NCBI GenBank assembly: GCA_032622095.1
Contig: CP136069.1
Location: 1,238,001-1,302,000 of the forward strand
Length of the DNA stretch: 64,000 nucleotides
Direction of reading: 5' to 3'
Origin: Siphonodentalium dalli
Taxonomy: Eukaryota > Mollusca > Scaphopoda > Gadilida > Siphonodentaliidae
Positions 22,575-34,389 of the stretch are shown here, in pieces; positions within the stretch are counted from its first letter, which is position 1, and every line of letters starts with the position of its first letter. The notes beneath the pieces were generated by a model. It searched no databases. It saw nothing but the letters and a program-made list of their open reading frames with translations, and was not told the origin of the DNA. The position numbers were made by a program, and so were the translations under genes.

Positions 22575-25500
22575 TTAGTGTGGTAGTTGGAGTTGGTAGT
22601 TTTTGTGTTATTCGACGCAGAAAAACACCAGGAACAACACATCCAAAATCCGCAAAAATCCGCTCATGGGAAAATTCAGGATCCAAGATGGCGTCCATAA
22701 TTTCTGTTGTTATCGCAAAATACTGAATTTCTGCAGTAGGTGCTCCAATTAATGCCAAATTCGTAATAAATTGAAATATATACAAACAATGCTTTGTCGT
22801 AAACCATACCTGTAGAATGTATTTCCCAAAATGGCCCCCAAAATGGACAAAATCGAAAGAAATTTACATGTTGTGCAAAATTGAAGAGCTAGTCCTATAC
22901 GAGTGAACAAACTCTCGAATTATTCGAGGAAGAATGATTGCAGAGTATAAGAGAAACTTTTGATTAGAGATGTATGAATTATCTCTAATGTATCTCACGA
23001 GAGAGCAAGCGAAACCAGGGTATTATGAAACTGTTAAATCTTGACTTTTGTACGCCCAGAAACGGAAATATAACGCAGTTTTTTCTGTACTGCTTATCTT
23101 GAATCGTGTGATATATGTGTAATTAAACAGCTAAATGGGATTTAGTAGAGATGCATTGACTATGAGACCTTTTTCTAGAAGCAGAAAAATGTGTACTCCG
23201 AGCAGTCTCACGAATGTGACAGATCATCATTTATTTTGATATCTACAGCATGAAACCTTTAAAAATGAACTGATATAAAACGGTATGAAAGATATTCATA
23301 TAGTACTGGGTAAAATGCGTATATTCTATTGTCGTGTCTCAAAATAGTAGTCATAGTTGCCTCAGATCAAGTGATAAAACATGAATATTTTGCTTTTATC
23401 ACAAGAATGCATGGTGGTATACCATGAACTAAATTTATTAAAACACGAAGGAGTACCATAGACTATCGTCAATAAATTCTAAACTTGACCAAAATTGCCT
23501 ACATACTCTGTGACAAAGACTGTGTTTATACCTGGAAATTATATTTGGTTGAATTCACCAAGGCCACATCTACGCGAAACTTATTACGTTTTCTTCAACC
23601 GCATCACCACGTTTACTCCTTCTCCAGGGTTTCCGCCGGGTCCCACGGACCCATTCCCCCCATTGGGGGTTGCATGAAATCCCGCTCATACACAAATAAA
23701 TGACGTTATTAAAAACTTTTTCAGTCTGTGTCGACAGGCTATATATCATTATATCTACACTTATTTTCATTAATATTGACAAAATGAAATCGACACAGTC
23801 CATCTCCCGAAAAAACAATAAGAAAGAGGTGTCAAATAGCGACATTAGATACAGCGTAATACATGTCGCGGTAACATCAAAGACTGACGGACTCTTGAGT
23901 GCGGATATATTCTTGTGCACGGGATTCCATGGATGAAACTACTCACACTCGAAGACCCCGTACTGAGTCGGGGATATTTTTATGCACAGGATTTTCGTGG
24001 ATGAAACTACTCAATGTTGATCATTTATCTTATTGCTGTATTATCATTTGTTTTGAGTTCGATGTACCGGTAAATGAAGTTCCTGAAAAATACATGTTGT
24101 TGATTATTATGCGTATATTGCCATGCATACTTAACAAAACCCCAAAGTGATTTATTTGACAATAATACAGAACCTGTCCCAAATCAGTCTTTATATCGGG
24201 AATTCATAGAGATAGCCATATTACATGCATGGAGGATAAACACGAACACATACCCCTCCCCCAATATGGAGATAAAGTCAAAGTACGGTCAATAATAGTT
24301 TCGTTGTCCCGGCCGCATGGGTCGCCAAGCACAATAATCAACGACGCACATGTTTATATTTCCCGCCAAAAACTCAATTACATTTTATAGCTCGTTGGCT
24401 AAAACTCTTTTCTATAGCTGCAGTCATCAGTTGTTAGAATAATACAGACTATTGAACAAGCTACGCGTTCCGGGTGAAAGATTTCTCTACCATTCGCATT
24501 TCACCGCTATAATTATCTCCTGCAGACAAACCCTGCAGTATGACGTCACCGCGCACAAATAGTTTTACGATTGACAGATTATATAATCCTGTCAGTTTCA
24601 TTTTCACTGACGCTACTTGAAATTCTAAGAAATACTTTATTCAATTCTCCTTGCTAGGTGTTATTGGTCATGCGTAGATGCTTTTTAGTGTTTAGATTCA
24701 TTCTACCTGTTGGAATCTTATTGTAAGTTATAAATTTGTAAACACTGTATTAAACTCGTAGCTCGTTCATTTATATAGTCTTCAATCAGACGGCAGTCTT
24801 ACGTATGTAATTAAATGACTAACTATTGGATACCATCAACAGAACTAATGCACCGACGGAAATAATAGACTTGTATAATATATGTATAGCTTTGGATTGC
24901 TTTGTGGGACACTCAGGTGCAAGGAAACGGCTTCTTTTCAGTGTCAAATAACAAAATTTTCGCACATCGGAACGAACCATGGTCCTCCCGTCGCGTTATG
25001 TGTTTCTCCAACACGGACTCATTAATACCCCCTGGCGGAAACCCTGCCTTCTCCTCCCTAATGTTACACATAGCTGCTGCACACAGAACCACAATTAATA
25101 CTATTGCGTGAATGTTCAATGTTGAACTAACATCTTAAACAGTGATCACTCGATATTTAGCATGATTATGTGGGTGGTAATGGTAAGATATTTTCAAACA
25201 AAAATATACTGAAAACTAATAGTGTGCATTGCGTAGCTGCATATTCCAGTTGTAAAGTTGTGATTGAAGTAATTTGAAGAAAATTGTCTACGAAGAACAC
25301 GGTTTGTTAGCAGCATGAAAATTAGTCTTACATACAATGCGTGTGGTAACGTTTCTTTGATCTGGTGAGACGCGGTGCTAATCTATTGAAGATATGAGTG
25401 TTTCTTTACAGTATAATAAGCATTGCTACAAATATGTATTGTTTAATATCACCGGGAGTGTTGACAATTCCGGAAATATAACTAACATTTAGACCGCTAG

Positions 25501-26163
25501 AGTGTGCACTTAAATTTTGGCGTTACATTCAATAATTAATCATCATGCTGAATGAAACTACCATAAACTGTGAGGCGAAACATTAGTTCGTGTGTTGCAT
25601 GTCCGATATTATTATTTTTGGCCTGACAATTGGATGTTGGATAAGCAGAACACCCAAACTTTAAAGACGCAAATCATTGGGGTTTGACTTGCGATGCAGT
25701 GGCCGATAAATCCTTCAGATGGATCTGTTTAATGATGTGTGTACCTTTAAAGATATTCAACAACCGACTTGTATATTATCAATACATATTTTCACTCCTA
25801 TGCGGTTATCCAATATGTTGCTTTCTTTGTTGTATTGCTTGCAGTTGTGGCCATTTTGACAGCCATTTCATGGCCACGATTGTATGATTTTCTGTGCGTG
25901 TCAATCTATTCGCTCCCGTACTATAATTTAACACAAACTGGTATAACGGCGTAATTCGGATGCCACAATATATCGTATAATGACTTGTTTCGAGAACTGA
26001 TGTAGTATAGACAACCATGTTGGACGCCATCTTGGATAACAATGTTTCCCCACAGCGGATTTTTGCGGATTTTGGATAGGTTGTTCCTGAGGCTTATCCG
26101 CGTCGAATGACACCAAAATCAGCTTGTATCCAATTTATTCCGAGTTGATCCCCAAATTCTACT
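22575..26163. mobile_element. 3.6-kb element with about 150-bp inverted ends
   Basis: The left end (ATTCGACGCAG, ATCCAAAATCCGCAAAAATC, ATCCAAGATGGCGTCC up to about 22,700) is matched in reverse by 25,990-26,115 (GGACGCCATCTTGGAT, GGATTTTTGCGGATTTTGGA). It interrupts the B hairpin. The interior is AT-rich with no recognised transposase. A 65-bp duplication (TGCACRGGATT...GGATGAAACTACTCA) lies at 23,905-24,020. TGACGTCA occurs near 24,541. The outermost bases are only weakly inverted, so exact ends are approximate. Confidence 0.65.
24913..25119 (-). CDS. Unrecognised small ORF with hydrophobic start
   Basis: A 68-residue frame with no ATG in front of its hydrophobic stretch (AIVLIVVLCAAAMC). 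It is followed by a charged part (EKHITRREDHGSFRC) and ends PFPCT and a stop. The pattern resembles a secretory signal plus a short mature peptide. However, it opens at TTG after an in-frame stop, and a weak splice-acceptor-like tract (TTCTGTGTGCAG) lies inside. It sits in the interior of the 3.6-kb inserted element. It may be a captured exon or chance; I assign no function. Confidence 0.2.
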   Translation of the reverse strand: MNIHAIVLIVVLCAAAMCNIREEKAGFPPGGINESVLEKHITRREDHGSFRCAKILLFDTEKKPFPCT

Positions 26164-26465
26164 ACATAGGTCGCCTCGCATAAATAAGAGAATGCATTGG
26201 CCTAACAATTTTTCATCATTTTTCATGGGCATCAAAATTATTACTATGAATACTTGGTGATAGTTTTGACATGCCCCTAAGGTTTTATCCAGTTTGCAGT
26301 TTGTTTTTAAATTTACTATAGCATGCTTAAGCATACCCAAAAAAATTTTACCCAAAAAATCTATAAAAAAAATAAATATATTTTTAGGGCCAATTTTACA
26401 GACAGTAAATTAGAGCCGATGAGATTGGCCCTTGACACTGAAAGGGTTAACACACTCAAACTTAA

Positions 26466-26997
26466 AGGTTATATATGTGAATTTCATAGCCCTCAAATCT
26501 AATTACGGACTATGAGTTAGGAGGAACTTACTTTTTTTGCAGTGTTTTATAGGGTATAGTACCGTAGTGTGTCACATGTACCTTAGCATGGAGATATGAA
26601 CCAATGTGTTGGGAGGAAACTTACTTTTTAAAGGTATTTAGCCCAATAATTATACACAGAGAAATCACAATAGTGCGTTATATTTCTAATGTCATTGAAA
26701 TTTCATGATGCAATATCATATGTGCTGCGCAGTTTGTTTCAGTATAGACTGGTCCTCATGACCACAGATATTTATCAGGTAATTTCAAGGGTGAATGATA
26801 CTATAGTAGAGTACAGGTCTAAGCACTGCATAAGTACATGGATTTCCAAGAAATCATAGCGCGAGTACAGGGGCTTCCAAGAAAGTACATTATAAATAAC
26901 TATGTCAAATTTTCATATCACATTATCACAATGCATTTCAATTGTCAAGGAAGTAAAATATTCAACACAATAGAAATGATAGAGCTGTGAAACACAG
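26466..26997. other. No recognised feature
   Basis: AT-rich unique-looking DNA. A phrase with GGAGGAACTTACTTTTT / GGAGGAAACTTACTTTTT occurs twice. Confidence 0.35.
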
Positions 26998-27179
26998 TAA
27001 TGCCCTAAGTAATCGACCTCTTAACAAAAGCATAATTATGGGTAACTTTTCAGGATTTAGTCGGAAATTGTCGAGAGCTTTCCGATGAATGGCAACAAGC
27101 CATATTTACGACTAAATCCTGAAAAGTTACCCATAATTCTGCTTTGTTTAAGAGGTCGATTACTTAGGGCATTACTGTA
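26998..27179. mobile_element. Family A MITE
   Basis: Both termini intact (ACAGTAATGCCC and GGGCATTACTGT). Arm 1 has lost its inner part near the centre. Confidence 0.85.
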
Positions 27180-27698
27180 GTGTCATCTCCTATGGATAAA
27201 CAACCTACAAATTAAAGGCCAAAACAATCGTACAGCCTGGTTTACGAACAAAACAATTGTACAGCCTGGTTTACGGACAAAACAATAGGGTTAAAACAAA
27301 AATTAATGTATTAAAATCTTGCAGAAAGTACGAAAAGCCATCAGAATATGTCAAAGAAATGTTTTTAAGTGTTGAAATGGTCGAAAGGGTTAATAATTCC
27401 TTCAAAAAATATTTTTTCTGTCATCTATATATATGTTGCACATCTCCAATATGTGGGTAACAATACTCTGAAGTTTCAAGATATCTGTGATCAAACCTGT
27501 AGGAGGAGTTGATTACACCATGAAGGTACCTCATACAGACCCATACAGAAATTTCTCATGAGAAGTTGTTAGAATCTTATAAGAATCTCATGAGAAACAT
27601 ATTAGAAAAATTTGCAAAGCACAGAAATCTGACCTGAATCTTGTAAGAAGATGTTAGAATTAAATTTTCTAACCAAGGGTCTTACATGAGAAAAATTT

Positions 27699-28777
27699 GA
27701 GAGCTGAAACGGTTGACCCATTCTTCTAACTGGTTAACCATTGGGGTTAGCCGTATTTCAACCGGTCAACCGCTAATTTCTAGCGGACTTCTCTGAGACT
27801 AATTATGTCGACATTTGCTATGCTCCAGGGACAAACCTCAAAAAGGTGAGAAATAGTAGCTGAAATAAAGACCTTATTCACCTCATTTAACGATATTCAA
27901 AAACACGCATTCACTGTTCTTTTGCTGGCTCTCGTGATGGGGAATGAGCAAGTGAAATTTGTGAATGGCAGGGGATCGCTTATTTGCAATTTCCGGTGAT
28001 CAGCATGTTTGGGCATATGTAAAATGAGTAACAATAGTATGGGTAATTGGGTATTGGTAAACCGAGTAACAAAACTATACATTAAAGATCTGTAATATAT
28101 CATTATCGTCATTGTTATATCCTCCAATGAATTATAAATAAATACTTGAAAGTAATAACTAATAACTATAGAACTAAAAGGAAGGTCAGTTAGGTCAGTT
28201 CTATTCAGTAATCAGTATTCAAACTATTCGTCGCGGACATTAACTTTGAACTTCTCTCCCTTTCGCAGTAACTCGCGGATAAAGATTAAACTTTCAACAG
28301 TGTCGGGGTCTAAACTCACGAGTAGATCGATAGCCGTGTTCACTTCAAATTTCAACACGAAATAATACCGAGTCTGAGGGGTGTCAATCAGATGACATAT
28401 TCACTGATTCAGTGACGTCATTGCTTTGAACTATCCCGCCTGAATACACATTGACTGCCCACATCCTCTCGTCAGAAGATCAGAGAAAACTTCAAAGGCC
28501 GGAATTGATTGAATGTCGCTGACACTTATCGACAGTTCGAGAATTGCTACTCAGTACCTGATACTTCCGTGTGTACCAATTAATGATTGCATTGCACTCT
28601 ATACTATCGATGGTTTAGTATTAGTTTTGCATCATTTATCTCAATATTTTGAGGGTACCAGGGCATTATTCACGTTCACATTCAACTGAAGAGCGGGATG
28701 CGGTTTCGTCCAGTTCATTTTTATCTAACCGGTTACGTCATTATCCGGATGTTAACCGGTTATCCGTTTCAGCTCTA
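27699..28777. mobile_element. hAT-like non-autonomous element
   Basis: GAGAGCTGAAACGG at 27,699 is inverted as CCGTTTCAGCTCTA at 28,777. Both sides have subterminal ACCGGTTAAC-type words. The flanks AAAAATTT and AGAAATGT match at 6 of 8 positions, a degraded 8-bp duplication. It is 1,079 bp; the 76-residue minus ORF inside is not recognisable. Confidence 0.45.
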
Positions 28778-28818
28778 AGAAATGTTTCCACCAAGACAAG
28801 CCTGATTATGAGATGTCT

Positions 28819-28910
28819 GTCATTTGCAGATTGAGGTCCCCAGAGGGTGAATAGCGGGCTAGCATCACTAAATTCACCCTCTGGAGACCTCATTCTGCTT
28901 AGGCCTCACC
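28819..28910. mobile_element. Family E fold-back copy
   Basis: GCAGATTGAGGTCCCCAGAG pairs with CTCTGGAGACCTCATTCTGC. The loop side is shortened. Confidence 0.75.
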
Positions 28911-29014
28911 TTCTCTGGAAAGTTTCTTAATCTCAAATTTCTATAGAAACTTCTTCACATACGTGTCATAAAATAGTTTTAATAGGAACACCGAAGTCAC
29001 AGTATTATATTGTA

Positions 29015-29660
29015 AGTAACCGCCCATCACCCCATCCCGTCACCCATAGTATACATGTATATGCGCCGCAGGTGCTCGTATATTGGTAAGTACCCACCCA
29101 CCACCCCATCCTGCCACCCATAGTATCTATATATGCGCCGCAGGCGCTTGTATATAGGTAAGTACCCACCCACCACCCATAGTATCGTATATTGCGGCGC
29201 ATAGATACTGCGTATATAGGTAAATACCACCCACCACCCCATCCCGCCACCCATAGTATCTATGCTCTGCCGGCGCTCGTATATACATGTAGGAGAAGTA
29301 CCCACCCACCACCCCATCCCGCAAGCATAGTATCTATGCGCCGCAGGCGCTCGTATATAGGTAAATACCCTGCACCCACCACCCCATCCCGCCACCCATA
29401 GTATCGTATATTGCGGCGCATACATGTAGATACTGCGTATATAGGTAAGTACCCACCCACCACCCCATCCCGCCACTGATAGTATGTTATTCGCCGCAGG
29501 CACTCGTATACTGGTAAGTACCCACCCACCACCCCATCCCGCCACCCATAGTATCGTATATTGCGGCGCATAGATACTGCGTATATAGGTAAGTACCCAC
29601 CCACCACCCCATCCCGCCACCCATAGTATGTTATGCGCTGCAGGCGCTCATATACTGGTA
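29015..29660. repeat. C-rich minisatellite
   Basis: Nine or more units built on CCCACCCACCACCCCATCCC plus CGCCACCCATAGTAT and variants of GCGCCGCAGGCGCT or TTGCGGCGCATAGATACTGC. Long minus-strand ORFs (rich in GWGGGW and YTILWV) only read through the repeat. Confidence 0.9.
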
Positions 29661-29761
29661 AGTTTGAACTATAAATCTTGGTCAAGTAAATTCCCATATT
29701 ATACTGTTTGACGATGCTCGAAGATGAGGCTTATTTGCTTGCTTCCTTCTACATGAGGTAA

Positions 29762-29911
29762 TGTGCTAAATAATTGACTCCTTAACCACAGCAGAACAAT
29801 GGGTAATTTTTCAGGATTTAGTCAGAAATTTGACTTGTTAATTGACATTCATCGGAAATCTAATAATCCATAATTCTGCTGTGGTTGAGTCGATTATTTG
29901 GGGCATTACTG
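29762..29911. mobile_element. Family A MITE, internally deleted
   Basis: Recognised by CTCCTTAACCACAGCAGAAC, CATTCATCGGAAA and the right end GGGGCATTACTGTA. Confidence 0.75.
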
Positions 29912-30053
29912 TATGTGCATACAAGATGTTAGGTTCCTTGTGTAACATATTTGGCAGGAGTTGTCAACTTGTCAGTCAAAGTGGGGGGGGGATATAATAA
30001 TGTTTAAGCCCATGGAGATATAGGGAATGGAGGTCCGGCTTTCCGACTATTAT

Positions 30054-30447
30054 AGTGTACTGTCAGATGATACAATCGTAAGTGGAGGAATCAGGCCCGA
30101 CGAGATCGTGGATAGTTTGCGTCGATAGTTTGTGATGTCATGTGCATTATAATATCGTACTAGTAGGTTAATTGTTCTAAAGCATACATGTGATTGACTA
30201 CCCTACAACCATTTCCAGCTACGATTTTTATGTACATGTACACATAGCTGCAATTACGTCGCAAGTGGAGGTAATCAAGGATACGCCACGATATCGCATC
30301 TAAAATCAAACTGTCTGATTTTATTTTTTTACCTACGATTTTGACGTGAGCATATTTGCGCACTGATCAATCTACCATGCAGTTACTTCGACCTATGACC
30401 AGAATCTTTCCACTTATGATTGTATCATGGTCGTCTGAAAGTACACT
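30054..30447. mobile_element. 394-bp MITE with AGTGTACT ends
   Basis: AGTGTACTGTCAGATGATAC (left) matches the complement of the right end CGTCTGAAAGTACACT. The similarity continues to ACAATCGTAAGTGG on both sides. No target duplication is certain. Confidence 0.65.
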
Positions 30448-31405
30448 TAAAAGAGCGTTTATCTCTGTTTGAATATAGGATCCACCGACTATATTTTGCC
30501 AAAATCATGAAAATATAAAAAATTTGAATTGCACAACAAATTTTGGCAGGTTGTTTTTTTTTAAATGTGTCTGGGTTAAAAGTTTATTAAATAAAATGTG
30601 CGCAATATACACTATTAAACCATGGACACCCGGTAAGATGATTGATAACATATGTGTTTTACCTAATAACGCCCTGATCGTCCACTCTACAGCAAAAATC
30701 TCCACAAACAACTTCCAAGTTCCATGCGAAGTGTGACGTCACATTACTACCCGTGACTGCAAACTCGGAAAAAAAACATAAAACAAACTGTAATAAATAA
30801 ATTGTTAAGAAAAATTTATATATAAAAATTAAGATTTAGTTTATATAAATGTTTTGGTATTAATAATATTTGTACAACCATTATCAAACAGTTTCGGTTT
30901 TATTTATTTTTTTCGTGGCAAATTTGGGGGAATCCCCTGGGTTTACGCCACATAACTTCCCTTTTTTCACGTTTTGCTTGTTCCTTTATTTTTGATAATT
31001 CATTTTGTTTGATTGTTTTATATATATTTGTCTCAGAGACTGGCGTGGATGTACATGATTCTTAAAACGACGCAGAGCAACCACATTAATAATTGGAATA
31101 ATAAATATAGTTCAGTGGGTTTTCCAGATTTATATTTAACTTAGTCAACTTATATATAGCACAGGCTATTTACTGGAAATATAGCAGACCGCTTTAGTTA
31201 AAAGGGCACACCTTTATTTCCAGCTTATTTACATCATGTGACATTGATCAAATTGATAAATCATGTTTAATGAATTAAATAACTAATATTATATTGAAGG
31301 TTAATTAAGCCTGCATATTAACAATTTTATGAAGTTATTATTATTATTATCCACTGTATTAGGCCTAACTAATAACTACACCCCATCTACGGTCTTCAAA
31401 AAATA
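30448..31405. other. Unique AT-rich stretch
   Basis: No gene is supported. A TGACGTCA palindrome lies at about 30,734-30,741. Paired ORFs at 30,505-30,736 on both strands have no motif. Confidence 0.35.
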
Positions 31406-31408
31406 CAA

Positions 31409-32465
31409 ATGAAAGTGTCAATGACACTGTAGCTCAACTTAGGTAGGGGAATAATTTAATGGTTGACAGTAAATGGAGGAATAGGAAATGTGCTAATTGA
31501 AATGTCTAACCTAGCTGTGCCAAAGGATTTAGTCATGCAAAAGACTAAAATCCAAGATAGCTGCTGACGGCCATGTTTTTTGGCCGAATGACCCCAAAAT
31601 CACTCGCTCCCCATCTACATGTCAATATTACCATTCATGACAAATTTCATGATGATCAGACGCGCCAATGGATTTAATTTTAAAATCCAAGATGGCCACC
31701 AACGCCATGTTTTTTGGCCAAATGGCCCCAAAATAATTCGTTCCCATTTACATGTAAAGGTCAACAGCCATGACAAATCTCATAATGATCTGACCAAAGG
31801 TACGACATGTAGCCTGTGCCAAAGGATTTAGTCATGCAAAGAGTAAAATCCAAGATCAGATGAATAGTACGACCTGTACGTACATACTAGCCCGCACCAA
31901 TGGATTTAATTTTGAAATCCAAGATGGCCACCAGCGGCCATGTTTTTTGGCTAAATAACCCCAAAATGACTCATTCCAATCTACATGTCATTGTTAACAT
32001 CCATGACAAATTTCATGAAGATCCAACAAAAGCTACGACCTGTAGCCCGCGCTAAAGGATTTAGTCATGCAAAGAGTCAAACCCAAGATGGCTGCTGGCG
32101 GCCATGTTTTTTGGCAGAACGACCCCAAAATGACTCGTTCCAATCTACATGTCGTTGTTAACATCCATGACAAATTTCATGAAGATCCGACCAAAGCTAC
32201 GACCTGCAGCCCGTGCCAAAGGATTTAGTCATGCGAAGAGTAAAATCCAAAATGGCTGCTGGCGGCTATGTTTTTTGACAGAATGACCCCAAAATGACTC
32301 GTTCCCATCTACATGTCAATATTAACATCCATGACAAATCTCATGATGATCAGATGAACAGTACGACATGTAGCCTGCGCCAAAGGGAATTGTTGACGGA
32401 CACACAGACGACGGATGCCAACCCACGGCAATAGCTCAAACTTACAAAGTAAGTTGAGCTAAAAA
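31409..32465 (+). mobile_element. Satellite-carrying element F, copy 2
   Basis: Same start (ATGAAAGTGTCAATGACACT) and same ending hairpin (CTTACAAAGTAAGTTGAGCTAA) as copy 1. It has about five or six monomers, one internally deleted near 31,855. Confidence 0.8.
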
Positions 32466-32799
32466 TAGATTGATTGTCTTTGAAAAACAGTGAGACTTTT
32501 ATTTTTTGTGTGTGCCTTTTAATTGTTCTGGAGTTACAATTAGTACAACAGATTATGAGGATCAACAAATCATTTTCTTTGATGAAATATTCATATATAG
32601 TTCAGTTTCTATGTTACTGATACTGCAGAAATTTTTGGAAATACAAAAAACAAAGCATTTCTCTCTCGCCTCCCCAACTTTAATACATATATTTGTGACA
32701 TCCCCCATTTGGCATACCTGAAAGAAGAAACAACTCTGCAGACCTTATATACCCCACCTCACCCCACCCCACCTCACTCCACCCACCCTGTCCATTACT

Positions 32800-33188
32800 A
32801 TGCCCTTGAAATACCCATGCTCCACTTGCAAAAAATCAGTGAGAAATAACCAAGATTCCTTGTGCTGTGACCTGTGTGATCAATGGATCCATCTAAGTTG
32901 TTCTAAACTTTCAAAATCTGACTTCATAAATCTTGTTGTTGATGAAAAAACATGGTTTTGTCACCATTGTATTGCATCTATACAACCATTTAATCATATA
33001 GAAGAAGAGGCACTATTTCGGTTGGCTTTATTTGATATGAAACACGATTATGTTCATTCAAATGTCACCTCAAAAAATCTCTTACTAATGAACCCATTCA
33101 CCCTGAATGATGACTTTCTTAAGGAATAGCAACTGGATGACGATGACTGTAACTTAGACCCAATAAATGCTGAAAAATCATCCAATTA
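32800..33188 (+). pseudogene. LINE PHD-finger segment, broken
   Basis: The frame opens MPLKYPCSTCKKS and shows a complete PHD-type zinc-binding pattern: CSTC, CCDLCDQWIHLSC, WFCHHC (Cys4-His-Cys3), within residues 7-62. A PFNHIEEE phrase follows. PHD fingers of this kind occur in the first part of several CR1/jockey-like LINE proteins in invertebrates. A TAG at 33,127-33,129 stops the frame, but it continues in phase (QLDDDDCNLDPINAEKSSN) up to a family A MITE inserted at 33,189. The finger may bind nucleic acid or protein in the retrotransposon RNP; this is inferred. Confidence 0.7.
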
Positions 33189-33402
33189 CAGTAATGCTCT
33201 AATTAATTGACCTCTTAACCATAGCAGAATTATGGGTAACTTTTCAGGATTTAGTCGGAAATATGGCTTGTTGCCATTCATCGGAAAGCTCTCGCCGAGA
33301 GCTTTCTGATGAATGGCTACAAGCCATATTTCCGACTAAATCCTGAAAAGTTACCAATAATTCTGCTGTGGTTAAGGAGTTGATTAATTAGAGCATCACT
33401 GT
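33189..33402. mobile_element. Family A MITE inside the LINE
   Basis: A full-length, nearly perfect palindrome from ACAGTAATGCTC to GCATCACTGTA. It splits the LINE frame. Confidence 0.9.
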
Positions 33403-34345
33403 ATATCCTTCTTGAAGAATTCAATGATAAACTGAAACAGTTGAATAAAAATATATCATCTTCAATAATTCATTTCAACATACGCTCTTTAATGAGAAAT
33501 ATAGATAAATTATCTACTTTCCTTCATGCCTGTAGACATAGATTTTATATAATAGGCGTTATACTGAAACATGGCTGACAGATGAGTCTCCAATTGATCT
33601 GACAAAAATGGGGAGTTACAGTCTATATGAAAACAATAGGAATGACAGAAAGGGGGGGTGGGGTTGGAATATATGTTAATGATAACCTTAAAGCTCAAAC
33701 CCGAACAGACTTATCTATTAGTATATTCACTGAAAGCTTTGAAAGCTTATTTGTTGAAATCCCTGATCATAAAAACAAGAACCAACTAGTAGGTTGTATA
33801 TATCGATGCCCCAATTCTGATGTCGACACATTTCTTGAAAAACTTGAAACAGTACTAACTCAAATACATAAAGAAAAAAAAGAATGCTTCCTGATGGGTG
33901 ATTTCAACATAAACATAAATAATGATAGTAACATTAATGCTACATGGAAACTAATCAAAAACATTCTCACCAAAAATCGAGTATAACAGCACAACAGAGT
34001 TCTTATATGATAATAAATACATCAATGATAAGAAGGAATTGCTGCCAAATTTAATGATTTTTTCACGAATATTGGACCAAACCTTAATGCTGCCAAGATA
34101 ACATCTTGTGAAAATCCTTCAGACTACCTTAATCAGCCCAATAGTTCTTCTTTTTTACACACCCAACTGATGAATTTGAGATCCTTGATTTATTACAAAG
34201 TATCAATTCTAAAAAGGCGGCAGGTATTGATGAACTGAAATGTTCTATTCTGAAGACATGTTCCGAATTTATCATTAAACCCATTACACATACCGGGAAT
34301 CTGTAATCTCTCCCTGTCTAACGGAATATTCCCAGACCTCATGAA
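33403..34345 (+). pseudogene. LINE endonuclease and N-terminal RT, frameshifted
   Basis: After the MITE the frame reads IIHFNIRSLMRNIDKLSTFL (endonuclease strand 1). A frameshift gives ETWLTDESPIDL, then another at the G-run (33,650) gives GGGVGIYVNDNL. Endonuclease landmarks include LVGCIYRCPN and ECFLMGDFNIN (33,627-33,986). A deletion then removes the end of the domain. From 34,030 the RT entry region appears: KFNDFFTNIGPNL, DLLQSINSKKAAGIDEL and SNGIFPDLMKSR (with stops). The rest of the RT is replaced by a minisatellite. It is a dead copy of a CR1/jockey-like non-LTR element with PHD, EN and RT in one reading direction. Confidence 0.8.
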
Positions 34346-34389
34346 ATCTCGGTAGCTAACTCATAACCATAATCTAATCCGACAACCAT

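Larger units (their letters stand above)
22494..26446. mobile_element. Family B TTAA MITE split by a 3.6-kb insertion
   Basis: The left end CCCTTTCAGTGCCAAG is at 22,494 and the right end ...TTGACACTGAAAGGG is at 26,446. The hairpin is cut at its centre (GAGTCAACCAT | AGGTCGCC). The flanks repeat 19 bp on both sides (22,475-22,493 and 26,447-26,465) rather than the expected 4-bp TTAA. Confidence 0.75.

Noticed and set aside
29027-29697. 145-197 residue minus-strand ORFs rich in WGGGW and YTILW
   Set aside because: The frames stay open only because the minisatellite repeats without stops.
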